39,806 nucleotides of DNA from Caldilineaceae bacterium (GCA_022821585.1 JAJEDI010000043.1:1-39806), one strand, 5' to 3'. Positions 16,854-25,826 are shown, counted from the first letter of the stretch. Notes: generated by a model not told the origin, from the sequence alone. Made by a program: numbers and translations.

Positions 16854-17399
16854 CTATTCGGGACTAGAGCTGGTCAGCCACTTTTCCGTCAGGATTTCGA
16901 ATTTCCTCCGATACTCAGCCGGATCCTGTCTCAGGCTTTCAACAGCATAGCGGACCATAATCTCCTCAAAGTAACCTGTCAGAGCGGCGAGTTCGATCCG
17001 CCCGCTTCGCAGTAGCGAAAGCACATCATCAAAGTCACTTTCAGTGCCCCGTTCGATCTTGCTGAGAGCGGTGCTGTAGAGGTCGAAGTGGAAGACTTCC
17101 AGCTGTCCGTAACGGCCTATGAAGGGGCTTCGCGAGCGGTAGCCCGACGGGAGCGGGATGAAATCGGCGGGTGAGGCTTCTTCGATTTTCAGTGAGAGTT
17201 GTTCTTTCAAGTCGCACACTGCTTCAACAAACGCGCTGCGATCCCGGTCGTCAACTTCAAAGCTGATATCGATTTCAAGAGTCTGCTGGCGGAGTCCTTT
17301 ATAGACCAACGTAAGTCCACCTACCAGGCATATTCGTCCTGGTTTTGTGAATCGACGCCCCAGGCTGTGAAGGAATCGTTCTGTGCCCTCGCGATCACA
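16854..17399 (-). pseudogene. Nucleotidyltransferase-like protein without a usable start (likely frameshifted)
   Basis: The open frame encodes a Pol-beta-type nucleotidyltransferase-like domain: CLVGGLTLVYKGLR, then TLEIDISFEV, and the C-terminal LYSTALSKIERG and DFDDVLSLLRSG. Its signature GG motif (from about 17341 to 17302) lies upstream of the first conventional start, a TTG at 17309. Between the upstream stop at 17400-17402 and that TTG there is no ATG, GTG or TTG in frame. Removing one T near 17397 would turn ATGATGTGATCGC into a frame beginning M-D-R-E-G-T-E-R-F that runs straight into the conserved domain. So the gene is either frameshifted or uses a non-canonical start. The upstream partner is also damaged. 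Confidence 0.65.
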
Positions 17400-17937
17400 T
17401 CATTGGCGCATTCGATTGGGTCGCTTTCTCCTGCTTTAGCTGCCCTACAAACAGTTCAAACGTGTTGATAATGGCTTGCAACCGTTCGAAAGGGAACTGC
17501 GAACGCGCTTGCCACGCGTCAGCCAGTTCGATCAGCCCGGTCTTACCAAATCGTTCGTCGGGCGGAGGCAGACCCACCTGGTGGGAAAACAGGTCTGGTA
17601 ACAGAGGCGTTTCATGCAGGTAGATGCTCAGACGAGATCGCCAGTTTCGCTGCAGGTAAACTGCGGCCATATACAGGGTTTGCAGGTCAAGCGATGCAAC
17701 TTCGTCCAGGCGGGCAGCCAGATCAGGGACAGACTCCGAGATTTCCGGATGCCGGAGGAGGAGCGGTACGATCGCAAGCCGCAACCTTGAGTCGTCCTGG
17801 TGCAGCAGCGCGCATATGAGCTGTTCGTGCGTTTCGAGTACTTCGCGAGCGACTGCGTCGCTGGGTGCAAGATAGGAGATACCCCGATCGCGGAGGGCCG
17901 CGACCAGGGACTATCTTGCGTAGCTCACTTCGGCCAT
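17395..17937 (-). pseudogene. Partner gene of the nucleotidyltransferase, interrupted by an in-frame stop
   Basis: Reading from an ATG at 17937, the frame is MAEVSYAR, then TAG (17911-17913), then SLVAALRDRGISYLAPSD and onward in the same frame to the stop at 17395. The protein character continues across the stop, and the first conventional start after it is a TTG at 17784, inside the conserved-looking part (DSRLRLAIVPLLLRHPE). The product is a soluble helical protein of unknown function, about 180 codons if intact. From recall of similar gene pairs, it usually precedes a nucleotidyltransferase of the 16854 type. Both members are damaged here, which points to a decaying cassette; a sequencing error is possible. 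Confidence 0.6.
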
Positions 17938-17988
17938 TTGGTGTTCGACCAAATCCCTTCCAGTTGCTCTGCCGGAGGGAACGCGGCC

Positions 17989-19443
17989 TCAGGCAAACGG
18001 GTCTTCGACCCAAGGGTACTTGTGGAGGTCAACGCGTTTGAAGGGAATCTCGGTGTAGCGGGGCGCGACGGCGCCAGGCGCGGCCATGTAGATGATTTGT
18101 GATGCGATTGGCGCGTATCCGGCGTAGAAGTGTTGGGACGATTTCACGACGAGGATATGCTTTTTCTTCACGTCGACGCCGAGTTTTGTGAAGACATCCG
18201 GGCTCATGGGCTGTCCACGCTTGCTGCTGACGATGATGTCGATGCCGTTGCAGTTGAGGCAGACGGAGTCTCCACAGGGAATGCGCATGGGGTCGCCATG
18301 CTGCTGCGGCCATTCCTGGTACATGTCTTCGGCGATGGCGGTCACTTTGACGGTCAGGTCGAGGGGGTCACCGGACATGGGGCCCATCTTGCCGCCCAGT
18401 CGTATGTCGAGGTTCGCTCCGACGCCGCCGGACATGGCAACCTGGACGGCGATGGGATCCCACATGGTGGCGATGCCGGCGTTGTCGATTCCTCTGTCGA
18501 GCATGGCCTTGAGCATAAAGGTGGAGTCGCTGGGGGCGCCGCCGCCAGCGTTGTCAGCGCGGTCGGCGATCACGACGGGGCCGGCTGGGTCTGCGAGTGC
18601 CTGCTCCAGGGCTTCGTCAATTGAGTAGGGGGTTTGGTCAAGCTCGCGGCGCATGCCATGGAACCTGCGCCCGATCTCTTGAGCCACGCGGGCGGCCTGG
18701 TCGGGGTCGCCGTCGGTGATGGCCAGGGCTTGGGCGCCGCACGTGGGGACGTCTCCCCAAGGGAAACAGTGGACAAGCGAGATGGAGAGGATGCCATCCT
18801 TGCCTTCCATGGCGAGCAGTTCGTCGACGAAGCTGCGGAGAGGTTCGTAGGGCGTAAGATAGAGACCGATCATACGGCAGTCAAAAAGCGCCATTGTGGG
18901 ATTGGTCTTGCCTTCAGCGGCATCGGCGATGATATTGAAAAGGTCGGATGCGCGGGCGGCGACGTCGGTATGGGGATACTCTTTGTAGAGTACGATGGCG
19001 TCGGCGGTGTCGATCATGGCCTGGGTGACGTCGCAGTGGAGGTCGAGCTCGACGCCGATCTTTACTTCGGGACCTACGATCTGACGAACGCGGTCGATGA
19101 TGTCGGTTTCACAGTCGTCATATCCATCGGCGACCATAGCGCCATGCAGTCCCAGGAGAACAATGTCAACCGGCATAGCGGCCTCAAGTCTTTCGAGTAA
19201 TTCATCGCGCAGGCTTTCGTAGGTGCTGCGCGTCGTGATGCCGGCGGGCTGCGAATGGGCTGACATTCCGAAGACGTAGTCCCATCCGCGGGCCTCGGTA
19301 TCCGATTGGAATTGGTCGAAGGCGGGCTTGGTGCCTTTCTCGACGTCGTCGTCTGGACGGATGATGGTGTAGTCGCGCATACCCGTCGGCATGGGGGAGA
19401 AGGTGTTTGTTTCGGTTGAGATTCCGCCTGCAAATACTTTCAT
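17989..19443 (-). CDS. M81 family metallopeptidase (MlrC-like)
   Basis: This 484-aa protein belongs to the microcystinase C (MlrC) family, zinc-dependent amidohydrolases that also occur in many bacteria not exposed to microcystin. The start MKVFAGGISTETNTF at 19443 has GAAAGG 8 nt upstream; a much longer frame back to 19731 has no protein character. Probable metal ligands are E11, H100 (LLGLHGAM), and D134 and H136 (ELDLHCD). The C-terminal domain includes GAPSDSTFMLKAMLD and a VSSKRGQPMSPD segment. It is divergently oriented from the oxidoreductase at 19659. Its natural substrate is unknown; linkage to sugar-derived catabolism is by context only. Confidence 0.9.
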   Translation of the reverse strand: MKVFAGGISTETNTFSPMPTGMRDYTIIRPDDDVEKGTKPAFDQFQSDTEARGWDYVFGMSAHSQPAGITTRSTYESLRDELLERLEAAMPVDIVLLGLHGAMVADGYDDCETDIIDRVRQIVGPEVKIGVELDLHCDVTQAMIDTADAIVLYKEYPHTDVAARASDLFNIIADAAEGKTNPTMALFDCRMIGLYLTPYEPLRSFVDELLAMEGKDGILSISLVHCFPWGDVPTCGAQALAITDGDPDQAARVAQEIGRRFHGMRRELDQTPYSIDEALEQALADPAGPVVIADRADNAGGGAPSDSTFMLKAMLDRGIDNAGIATMWDPIAVQVAMSGGVGANLDIRLGGKMGPMSGDPLDLTVKVTAIAEDMYQEWPQQHGDPMRIPCGDSVCLNCNGIDIIVSSKRGQPMSPDVFTKLGVDVKKKHILVVKSSQHFYAGYAPIASQIIYMAAPGAVAPRYTEIPFKRVDLHKYPWVEDPFA

Positions 19444-19658
19444 TGCGTCAACCTTTCTTTGGGGCGATAATGCTTGCAGCCTTACTGCCTGGATTGAGAG
19501 CAGGAGGCACGGGACCTTCGACTCGGCAGTTGAAGGGAATGTTAGCACATCTGGCGGTTGCGGCGTATTTTCTGCCCGCGCGTAGAGACGGCTACTGGAT
19601 GAATCTCGGCCCTGCCATCGCATCAATCGTGGGCGCCACATGAAAGGGACAGCAGAGG
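19444..19658. promoter_or_regulatory. Divergent intergenic region
   Basis: These 215 bp separate the divergent M81 peptidase and oxidoreductase genes and must hold both promoters. I found no convincing -35/-10 pair on either strand; GTTAGCAC (19541-19548) is the only notable AT-richer patch. Confidence 0.4.
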
Positions 19659-20672
19659 ATGAGTAACGGATCGCAGAGGAAATTTCGTGTCGCCCTGGTG
19701 GGGACCGGTGGGATTTCCCGCGGGCATGCAACTGCTTGCGAAAACCTGGAAAGGGCCGAGCTGACGGCAGTGTGTGATATTTCGTCGGAAGCTCTTGATC
19801 GCTTTACCCAGCAGTTTTCGGTACCCAATGTCTATTCCTCAATGGAGGAGATGATCGATGCAGGGGACTACGACATTGCTGTGATCTGCCTGTGGGGCGC
19901 AATGCATGCAGAGGCCGGCATCCAACTGGCGGCTTCGGGCCGTGTGAAGGCGGTCCTGTGTGAGAAGCCGTTCACGCAAAGTGCAGCAGAGGCCAAGGCA
20001 TTTGTGGCCGCCTGCCGAGAACGGGGCGTGTTTGTGGCAGAGGCGTTCAAGTTTCGGCATCATCCTATGCATCTGAAAGCGGAGGAGATCGTTCGCCAGG
20101 GCGGGATTGGGGAGTTGCTGAACGTTCGCAGCACGTTCTGCACCAACGTTCCGTTGGGGAATCGAAGGCCCGAGGCGAACTGGCGCTGGAACCGTGCCAA
20201 AGGCGGGGGGGCGATTTACGATCTGGCCTGTTACAACGTTCATCAGGCACGCTTCATATTTGACGAGGAGCCGGAGACTGTCTTCGCGGTGCAGACCAAG
20301 GGTGTCGAGGTCGACGACGCGGCCTACATTACGCTGGCGTTTTCCGGCGGACGGACGGCGCAGTTGTCGGTTGGGTTCGACAGCTGGGCTTCGCAGTATG
20401 TGGAGATCTGCGGGAATGCGGGCCTTGTGCGGATTGACAAGGCATGGAACAACGAGAACCAGGACGTGGCGCTGGAATACCATTCGGCGAACGGCGTGGA
20501 GACAATTCCTTTCGCACCGACGCATCAGTTCACGCACCAGCTGGATCATCTGTGCGACTGTCTGGAGCACGGTCAGACCCATCGGATTTCACCAGAAAGC
20601 AGTATTGCGCAAATGCGAGTTCTGGATGCCGTCGCTGAGTCGATGCAGACTGGAGCGGTTGTCCGGCTGTAG
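19659..20672 (+). CDS. Gfo/Idh/MocA family NAD(P)-dependent oxidoreductase
   Basis: This 337-aa dehydrogenase has an N-terminal Rossmann fold with VALVGTGGISRGH (residues 11-23) and the family EKP motif with K103 (VLCEKPFTQ). The C-terminal domain has NWRWNRAKGGGAIYDLACYNVHQARFIF split over the substrate site, including the catalytic-region H of YNVHQ. Members oxidise sugars, inositols or amino sugars. The ATG at 19659 is preceded by AAAGGGAC. It is cytoplasmic and stands alone before a PhyH gene that has its own promoter. The substrate is not predictable. Confidence 0.9.
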   Translation: MSNGSQRKFRVALVGTGGISRGHATACENLERAELTAVCDISSEALDRFTQQFSVPNVYSSMEEMIDAGDYDIAVICLWGAMHAEAGIQLAASGRVKAVLCEKPFTQSAAEAKAFVAACRERGVFVAEAFKFRHHPMHLKAEEIVRQGGIGELLNVRSTFCTNVPLGNRRPEANWRWNRAKGGGAIYDLACYNVHQARFIFDEEPETVFAVQTKGVEVDDAAYITLAFSGGRTAQLSVGFDSWASQYVEICGNAGLVRIDKAWNNENQDVALEYHSANGVETIPFAPTHQFTHQLDHLCDCLEHGQTHRISPESSIAQMRVLDAVAESMQTGAVVRL

Positions 20673-20685
20673 AATTGGCTGGAAG

Positions 20686-20714
20686 TTGACAGAATCATGC
20701 CGGTTGGATAGGAT
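20686..20714 (+). promoter_or_regulatory. Sigma-70-type promoter for the PhyH gene at 20814
   Basis: A perfect TTGACA (20686-20691), 17-bp spacer and TAGGAT (20709-20714) lie in the 141-bp gap after the oxidoreductase gene. The leader would be about 93 nt. With the terminator at 21765 this makes the PhyH gene a separate transcription unit. Confidence 0.65.
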
Positions 20715-20813
20715 TTGGTCTGGTCGCAGACAGAAGTATTCTCCCTTCTCGCTGTTTCGACTTGGCGTGAGGAAGCTTGGAACGACGTAACAAGGTCACA
20801 GGAGAAATTAATC

Positions 20814-21659
20814 ATGGCAGTCAATGACGCACATCCGACGATGGAGCGGGACCTAAGGTATTTCCCCGCGACGACGACGGAGCCGAAGAAGCTGACCCGG
20901 GAGCAGATTGACTACTTCAATGAGCATGGGTACGTGTTTCCCATTGATCTCTTCTCGCAGGAAGAGGCGGATGCCAACCGGCGCTATTTCGATAAGCTGT
21001 TGAATATGGCGACGGATGCCGGGCTCGACAGCTATTCGGTCAATAGCTGGCACACGCATTGCGAGGGCATCTATGATCTGGTCATGGACGACCGGATTCT
21101 CGATTATGTTGAAGATATTCTGGGGCCAAACATCGTTTGCACAATGACGCATTACTTTTCGAAGATGCCCAGTGACGTCAAGTCGGTGTACTGGCACCAG
21201 GACGCTTCATTCTGGGCGCTGACGCCAAGCAAGGTGGTTACGGCCTGGCTGGCAATCGATGACGTGGACGTGGAGAACGGGGCGATGAAGCTGTTCCCGG
21301 GCACGCACTTGTTGGGCCGCATCCCTTTTGAATGGGTGACGGACGAGGAAGAGGGCGTGCTCAGCCAGCACGTACACGATCCGTGGCGATACGGGCAGCC
21401 GGTCTCGGTCGAGTTGAAGGCCGGACAGATTTCGCTGCACACGGACATGCTTCTGCACGGATCGCAGCCGAATCCGTCCAACCGCCGGCGCTGCGGTCTG
21501 ACGATCCGCTATTTTCCGGCGGACGTTCGAGGCCCTGAGCCGGAGAGCGGCAATGGGATCATAGCGCGCGGTGTTGACCCGGACGGTTACTGGCAGCCTA
21601 TGACGCGGCCGGAAGGGGATGCTATTCCGCCCCATCTACTTGAGGAGCAAGAATCGTAG
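20814..21659 (+). CDS. Phytanoyl-CoA dioxygenase (PhyH) family oxygenase
   Basis: This 281-aa Fe(II)/2-oxoglutarate-dependent oxygenase has the full facial triad: H128-Q-D130 (YWHQDASFW) and distal H215 (MLLHGSQ), with R224-R226 (SNRRRCG) for 2-oxoglutarate. The ATG at 20814 has AGGAGA (20800-20805) 8 nt upstream; an in-frame GTG at 20715 is too far from it. Other PhyH blocks are YFNEHGYVFPIDLF and GAMKLFPGTHLLG. It is cytoplasmic. It has its own promoter and terminator. The family hydroxylates very varied small molecules, so the substrate is open. Confidence 0.9.
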   Translation: MAVNDAHPTMERDLRYFPATTTEPKKLTREQIDYFNEHGYVFPIDLFSQEEADANRRYFDKLLNMATDAGLDSYSVNSWHTHCEGIYDLVMDDRILDYVEDILGPNIVCTMTHYFSKMPSDVKSVYWHQDASFWALTPSKVVTAWLAIDDVDVENGAMKLFPGTHLLGRIPFEWVTDEEEGVLSQHVHDPWRYGQPVSVELKAGQISLHTDMLLHGSQPNPSNRRRCGLTIRYFPADVRGPEPESGNGIIARGVDPDGYWQPMTRPEGDAIPPHLLEEQES

Positions 21660-21764
21660 GACAGGGGGTCGGCAGGTAAGCCGTTGCGGGCTGGGCGAGG
21701 CTGAAACGATCTGGCCGGCGGCATGTTTACAGAGAATTAGCCACTTGTCTCAGTAAGAATGGCT

Positions 21765-21810
21765 CGGTGCAGCATCCTGGCAAACACTGGATGCTGCACC
21801 GTTTTCTATT
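21765..21810 (+). terminator. Intrinsic terminator
   Basis: CGGTGCAGCATCC (21765-21777), an 11-nt loop and GGATGCTGCACCG (21789-21801) form a perfect 13-bp stem followed by TTTTCTATT. It ends the PhyH transcript coming from 20814 and separates it from the convergent PhyH gene at 21846. Confidence 0.9.
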
Positions 21811-21845
21811 GGCTAGATTTCGGTGAGAAGGAGTTCGGTCCCGAA

Positions 21846-22640
21846 TCAGACGGCAACCGCTTCTTCGAAGAGAGAAGGAAAGTGTCTGTAGGGATCGCCT
21901 GGATCGCGAAAGAGGATCTGCTGTCGGGGCGTCAATTCGGCATTTGGCGGGGGCTGGACACGCCTTGCCGTCCAGGCGACGTGTGAGACGCAGTATTTGT
22001 AAAGGAGAGCTTTTCGTTCGTGCTGCGCCTGCCAGGCGGCGGTGCCGTGGGTCAGGGCCTCGGTGAAGAGTATGGCTGAACCGGCGGGGGCTTCGGGGAT
22101 GATTACGCTGGGAGAATTCTCGGGGGCTTCGTCGATCTGCTGGGGCAGTTTGTAGTGGCTCTTGTGGCTGCCGGGAATGCAGCAGAAGCCACCTTTGCCC
22201 GGGCCGGTGTCGGTGAGGCACCAGGTAACGACGACAAAGCCGTTGTAGATCTGGTCGTCACGGAAGGGGACGTATTCTCCCTGGTTCGCGCCTGTGGTCG
22301 GGGAGGTGGCTCCGTAGTCGGCATGGAGGCGTCCGCGGGGCATTCCTTCTTTCATGTACATGCCGTATATTCTGTCGAGGCGGAAGCAGTCGCCGAGGCG
22401 GAAACGGAGGATGGGCATGATTCTGTGGTGGTCCAGTAGATCAACGAAAGGCTGGCCCCACTGCAGAAAGCCGGGGCCGTCGGGTGCGCTGCCGAAGCGC
22501 TGCGTCTGGCCCGGGGCGGGCAGTTGCTGGACGTCCAGGAGGCGGTTGAGGGTTTCGACTTCAGACGCGGTGAGGGCGTCTTCGATGACGAGGTAGCCTT
22601 GCACGTCGAAGAGATACTGCAGGAGGTGAAGATCGCTCAT
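21846..22640 (-). CDS. Phytanoyl-CoA dioxygenase (PhyH) family oxygenase
   Basis: This 264-aa oxygenase of the PhyH group has an intact triad H106-A-D108 (RLHADYGA) and H198 (ALTHGTAAW), with R209 as the 2-oxoglutarate-binding Arg. The start at 22640 (MSDLHLLQYLFDVQGY) follows AGGGA; a longer frame to 22814 is unlikely because a promoter lies at 22709-22737. It is the closest relative in the window of the 5226 protein, sharing a GGxxxxxGSHKxHx block, and serves as the reference showing which Asp that protein lacks. It converges with the 20814 gene. Substrate unknown. Confidence 0.88.
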   Translation of the reverse strand: MSDLHLLQYLFDVQGYLVIEDALTASEVETLNRLLDVQQLPAPGQTQRFGSAPDGPGFLQWGQPFVDLLDHHRIMPILRFRLGDCFRLDRIYGMYMKEGMPRGRLHADYGATSPTTGANQGEYVPFRDDQIYNGFVVVTWCLTDTGPGKGGFCCIPGSHKSHYKLPQQIDEAPENSPSVIIPEAPAGSAILFTEALTHGTAAWQAQHERKALLYKYCVSHVAWTARRVQPPPNAELTPRQQILFRDPGDPYRHFPSLFEEAVAV

Positions 22641-22708
22641 TTTGCGTCCCTGGTTTTGGATGGATTTCCGGGTTGTTAGCTGTTGCTTCTTTGGGCCCGA
22701 CAGACCAT

Positions 22709-22737
22709 ATATTAGGACAGATTGGTGGCAATGGCAA
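22709..22737 (-). promoter_or_regulatory. Sigma-70-type promoter for the PhyH gene at 21846
   Basis: On the minus strand TTGCCA (22737-22732), a 17-bp spacer and TAATAT (22714-22709) precede the gene start at 22640 by about 70 bp. Confidence 0.55.
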
Positions 22738-22804
22738 CAACCTTGGGAAGCAGTAGGGAGGCCACACTTGGATGAGTGTAATGTGGTGGTTTTGAATGGT
22801 GCGA

Positions 22805-22898
22805 GGGCGGGCACAAGGCCCGCCCCTACGGGGGGTGTTTAGGGAGGATGGGGATAAGGTCATGGCAGGACATATGAGGGCAGGCACAAGGCCTGCCC
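22805..22898. repeat. Two copies of a short hairpin repeat (REP-like)
   Basis: GGGCGGGC-ACAAG-GCCCGCCC (22805-22825) and GGGCAGGC-ACAAG-GCCTGCCC (22878-22898) are each followed by CTAC and a G-run. They differ by a G-C to A-T change that keeps the stem paired. A degenerate third copy begins at 39542. They lie in the 457-bp gap 22641-23097, which has no gene. Confidence 0.7.
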
Positions 22899-22998
22899 CT
22901 ACAGGGGCTTTTCAGGGGGGAAGTTACGGGCTTCGAAGCCTGCTGCGGGAACTGTGAGAGTGGTGGTCCCTTTATTTGGACTGTGCCTGGAAAATGCT

Positions 22999-23045
22999 CG
23001 GGCGGCGCAGCGTCCCATGCTAACCGGGATTCGCTGTGCCGCCCG
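22999..23045 (-). terminator. Long hairpin downstream of the fibronectin/Ig-like gene
   Basis: CGGGCGGCGCAGCG (22999-23012) and CGCTGTGCCGCCCG (23032-23045) pair over 14 positions with one G-T wobble. The loop contains TCCC and GGGA, which extend the pairing. It lies 53 nt beyond the stop of the minus-strand gene at 23098. It has no T-run, so it is a candidate terminator or 3' stabiliser. Confidence 0.5.
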
Positions 23046-23097
23046 TGTTCAGTTCAGCGCCGCAAGGAGGAACAGCGCTTAGGCGATTGTCGCAGTG

Positions 23098-23976
23098 CTA
23101 ATCAGCAGCTTCCTGCACAGGTCCGATAGTTGGGCTCAGGCCGCGCATCAGGATGCCTTCGCTGTCGGTGTAGGTGACGTAGACTCTGAGGAAACTGCCG
23201 ACATCATCGCTCGTTGGCGTGTAGGAAGCAGTGTCTTCAACATTGATATTGTTGATGTCCTGCCAGTCGCTGAGTGCGGTTTCGGAGCTCTGCCACTGCC
23301 AGTCACTCAGGTTGGAGTAGGAATCCTGTGAGAGCGACAGCTGGGCTGTGATCTCCTCGCCGACGGCAGGACGCTGGTCCGTGCTGAAGTAGACGGTGTT
23401 GGTCTGGGTCTGCGGTGTTGGCGTTGGCGTAGGCGTGGCTGTCGGCTCGGGGGTTGCGGTGGCCCCAGGCCCCGGGACTTGCCCGTTGGACGGGAACCAG
23501 TCGGACCAAGGGCCGGCGCCGAGGAGGTTGCGGCCACGCGTGCGGAAGCGGTAGACCCTCTCTGCATCGAGTCCCTTGACCGTATAGGTGACGGCTGCGG
23601 TATCTTCGGTTACGCCGGAGATTGTAATCTGGCCCTGTGTCGTCCAGGACTCTCCGGTGCCAACAGAGGTCCACTGGATATCGTAGGAGGAGACGTGGAG
23701 AAGAGGCAACGAAAGCGGGAGGGGAGCTGTCTCAAATTGGACAGTAAGCTCCTCCATCGAGTGTTGCTCCACAAGTCCTGAGGAGGACTTTGGCGGGGGC
23801 GCCATACTCATCGCGGCCACAATTGCGCCCACGACGATTAACACTCCAAAGATCGCCAGGGAGATTTTGTTAATCAACAGACGCAACATGACATAGCTCA
23901 TGCGCAAGATAACGTGCAAAAAGACTCGAAAGACCATCTGAACGCGATTTACTTCTCTCATTGGCAAGTTCGCCAT
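23098..23976 (-). CDS. Membrane-anchored protein with fibronectin III and Ig-like domains
   Basis: This 292-aa protein has an N-terminal membrane anchor (about residues 35-58, SLAIFGVLIVVGAIVAAMS) after a basic stretch, so it probably faces outside. A fibronectin type III domain follows (about 75-165, with YDIQWTSVG and YRFRTRGRNLLGAGPW), then a Pro/Thr linker (ATPEPTATPTPTPTP) and one Ig-like repeat (SDWQWQSS, YTPTSDDVGSFLRVYVTY, ending LSPTIGP). The same repeat type occurs three times in the 24600 lipoprotein. The ATG at 23976 has AGGAGG 8 nt upstream. A surface adhesion or ligand-binding role is likely but not shown. Confidence 0.75.
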   Translation of the reverse strand: MANLPMREVNRVQMVFRVFLHVILRMSYVMLRLLINKISLAIFGVLIVVGAIVAAMSMAPPPKSSSGLVEQHSMEELTVQFETAPLPLSLPLLHVSSYDIQWTSVGTGESWTTQGQITISGVTEDTAAVTYTVKGLDAERVYRFRTRGRNLLGAGPWSDWFPSNGQVPGPGATATPEPTATPTPTPTPQTQTNTVYFSTDQRPAVGEEITAQLSLSQDSYSNLSDWQWQSSETALSDWQDINNINVEDTASYTPTSDDVGSFLRVYVTYTDSEGILMRGLSPTIGPVQEAAD

Positions 23977-24094
23977 TCTATCATCCTCCTGGCTAAATAA
24001 GTCCGTGGCTCCAAATGATGGTGCTGCTGCGAAAAGTTCGGCCTCTGGTTTTCGGCTCGAAAAAGGAATTTCCTGCGTGTCGGTCTAGTTTTCA

Positions 24095-24123
24095 GTATAG
24101 TAGGTGGGTATTGGATTGTAAAT
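24095..24123 (-). promoter_or_regulatory. Promoter with palindrome over the -35 box
   Basis: On the minus strand TTTACA (24123-24118), a 17-bp spacer and TATACT (24100-24095) form a good promoter for the gene at 23976. A perfect inverted repeat TTGGATT-GTA-AATCCAA (24112-24128, plus strand) covers the -35 box and may be a repressor site. Confidence 0.65.
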
Positions 24124-24128
24124 CCAAC

Positions 24129-24599
24129 CGCTGCAGATTTTCTTAAGCAAGTGACTGGAGTTTGTCTGTCCCCATATCGGAAAATTACTCTGGTAGGAGC
24201 TCACTTTTTGCGCTATAGAGGCGGCTTTTCGGGACAGGACGTCTTCTTCGACAGGATGGCTACGAACCGTCAACGTCTCCAACAAATTGACGGATCGTAG
24301 AAGGGGCGTAAGGAATCTCGCAGGCCCCTTTGCGTGAGGCCTTGACGGGAAGACGGAGGGACGCGGGCACGATGGCGCCGGCTTGCGGCGCTGAGCCGCC
24401 TACATCTGTGGAGAGGATATGCAGGTAAGGGAGAGGCGGGGCGGTTTGGGTGCTGGCGGCTTGATGAGATGAGGCGGGGCCGGCCCAACAAAAGAACGGT
24501 GAGACGCGCTCAATCGTCTCACGACATAGCGGAGCGGGCCGACGGCAGGATCATGCAGAAATGGGCGGCGGCGGGTAGATTGTAAGAGGCTGGTGCCGA
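24129..24599. other. Intergenic region between the two Ig-like repeat genes
   Basis: No gene, strong hairpin or further promoter was recognised in these roughly 470 bp beyond the promoter at 24095. Short open frames present have no family features. Confidence 0.5.
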
Positions 24600-25712
24600 T
24601 CAGTCTTGGATGGGGCCGATGGTCTGACTAAGGGCCCTTTTGCGCTCGTCATCGCTATCGACGTAGAGGGCAGATGCGCGCAGGTATTTGCCTTCGTCGG
24701 CGCTGGTTGGTGTGTATCGAGCCGAGTTCGAGGCGTCGTAGTCGGAGATATCTTCCCACTTGCCGAGCCCGTCGTTGGATCTTTCCCACTTCCAGGATCC
24801 GAGGTCACTGTAGTCGCTATTGGCGAGGGTAAGTTCGACCTCGATCCTAGTGCCAACTGTAGGCGGGTCGGCCCCGGCGGAGAATCTGACCACGTCGGCG
24901 ACCGTTTCGACGGAGATTACGGGGCCGATGGTCTGGCTCAATCCCCTCTTGAAGCCCCCTTCGCTGTCCTTATAGACAACCGAGGCGCGGAGGTATTTGC
25001 CGTTTTCGAGGGAGGATGGCGTGAAGATCGAGGCATCTTCTGATTCGTAGTCGGTGACATCGGTCCAGCCACGGAGGGCGTTGTCGGAGCGGTCCCAGCG
25101 CCAGCGGCCGAGGTCGCTGTAGTCGGAATCGGAGAGAGTGAGCCGGGCGCGCACGGCGCGGCTGACCACGGCGGGGTCATCGCCAAAGGCGAATTCCACG
25201 GTCTCGGTGTCGATTTCGGCGGTGACTACAGGGCCGACGGTTGGACTGAGGGCAGTCTTGCCTTCGTCGTCGCTATCGACATAGTTGACGGAGGCGCGCA
25301 GGTATTTGTCTTCATCGGCGGCAACGGGGGCGTAGAGGGAGGAGTCGGTCAGCCTGGCTCCGGGTACGGCACGCCAGCCGGTGAGGCCGTCGTCGGAGCG
25401 TTCCCACTGCCAGCGTGAGCGGTCGGTGTAGCTGTCCTCGTCGAGGGTCAGGGCGACGCGGACGGTTTGCCCGACCACGGGCGGGTTCCCGCCTTCGGCG
25501 ACACGAATAACATTTATGACCGTCTGGCGGGTTGGTGTTGGCGTCGGGACGGGCGTTGGCGTCGGCGCGGGCGGGGGATTGATGATGACGCAGGCGGTCA
25601 AGACCACTGCGGCGAAGAGCGCAGCCATCCAAATGAACAATGATCCGCGGGGCCGGCGTCCGTTTGCGGACTGGGGCGTGTTGCGGAACTGTTTGCTATC
25701 TCTGGCGGGCAT
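24600..25712 (-). CDS. Lipoprotein with three tandem Ig-like repeats
   Basis: This 370-aa protein starts at 25712 (MPARDSKQFRN), where AAGGAGA lies 8 nt upstream. A hydrophobic segment ends in the lipobox VVLTAC, followed by a Pro/Thr linker (PAPTPTPVPTPTPT), so it should be an anchored surface lipoprotein. Three repeats of about 100 residues follow. Each has a PxVG turn, the core W(Q/R/K)W(E/D)RS, a W about 10 residues later, a (Y/F)(A/T)PxxxxxxKYLRAS strand and the end LSxTxGP. This pattern is a bacterial Ig-like module seen in many surface proteins. It is a paralogue of the repeat in the 23098 protein. Ligand unknown. Confidence 0.8.
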   Translation of the reverse strand: MPARDSKQFRNTPQSANGRRPRGSLFIWMAALFAAVVLTACVIINPPPAPTPTPVPTPTPTRQTVINVIRVAEGGNPPVVGQTVRVALTLDEDSYTDRSRWQWERSDDGLTGWRAVPGARLTDSSLYAPVAADEDKYLRASVNYVDSDDEGKTALSPTVGPVVTAEIDTETVEFAFGDDPAVVSRAVRARLTLSDSDYSDLGRWRWDRSDNALRGWTDVTDYESEDASIFTPSSLENGKYLRASVVYKDSEGGFKRGLSQTIGPVISVETVADVVRFSAGADPPTVGTRIEVELTLANSDYSDLGSWKWERSNDGLGKWEDISDYDASNSARYTPTSADEGKYLRASALYVDSDDERKRALSQTIGPIQD

Positions 25713-25826
25713 GCGTTGGTTCTCCTTCAGGCGATCGTGGTCTAGGGGCGTGTCCTGGCAATTGGGTTGGACCGGGCGGGCTGTCACTCAATTGGGCCCT
25801 GCTTTCGGAAAAACAGTGGTCAAATG

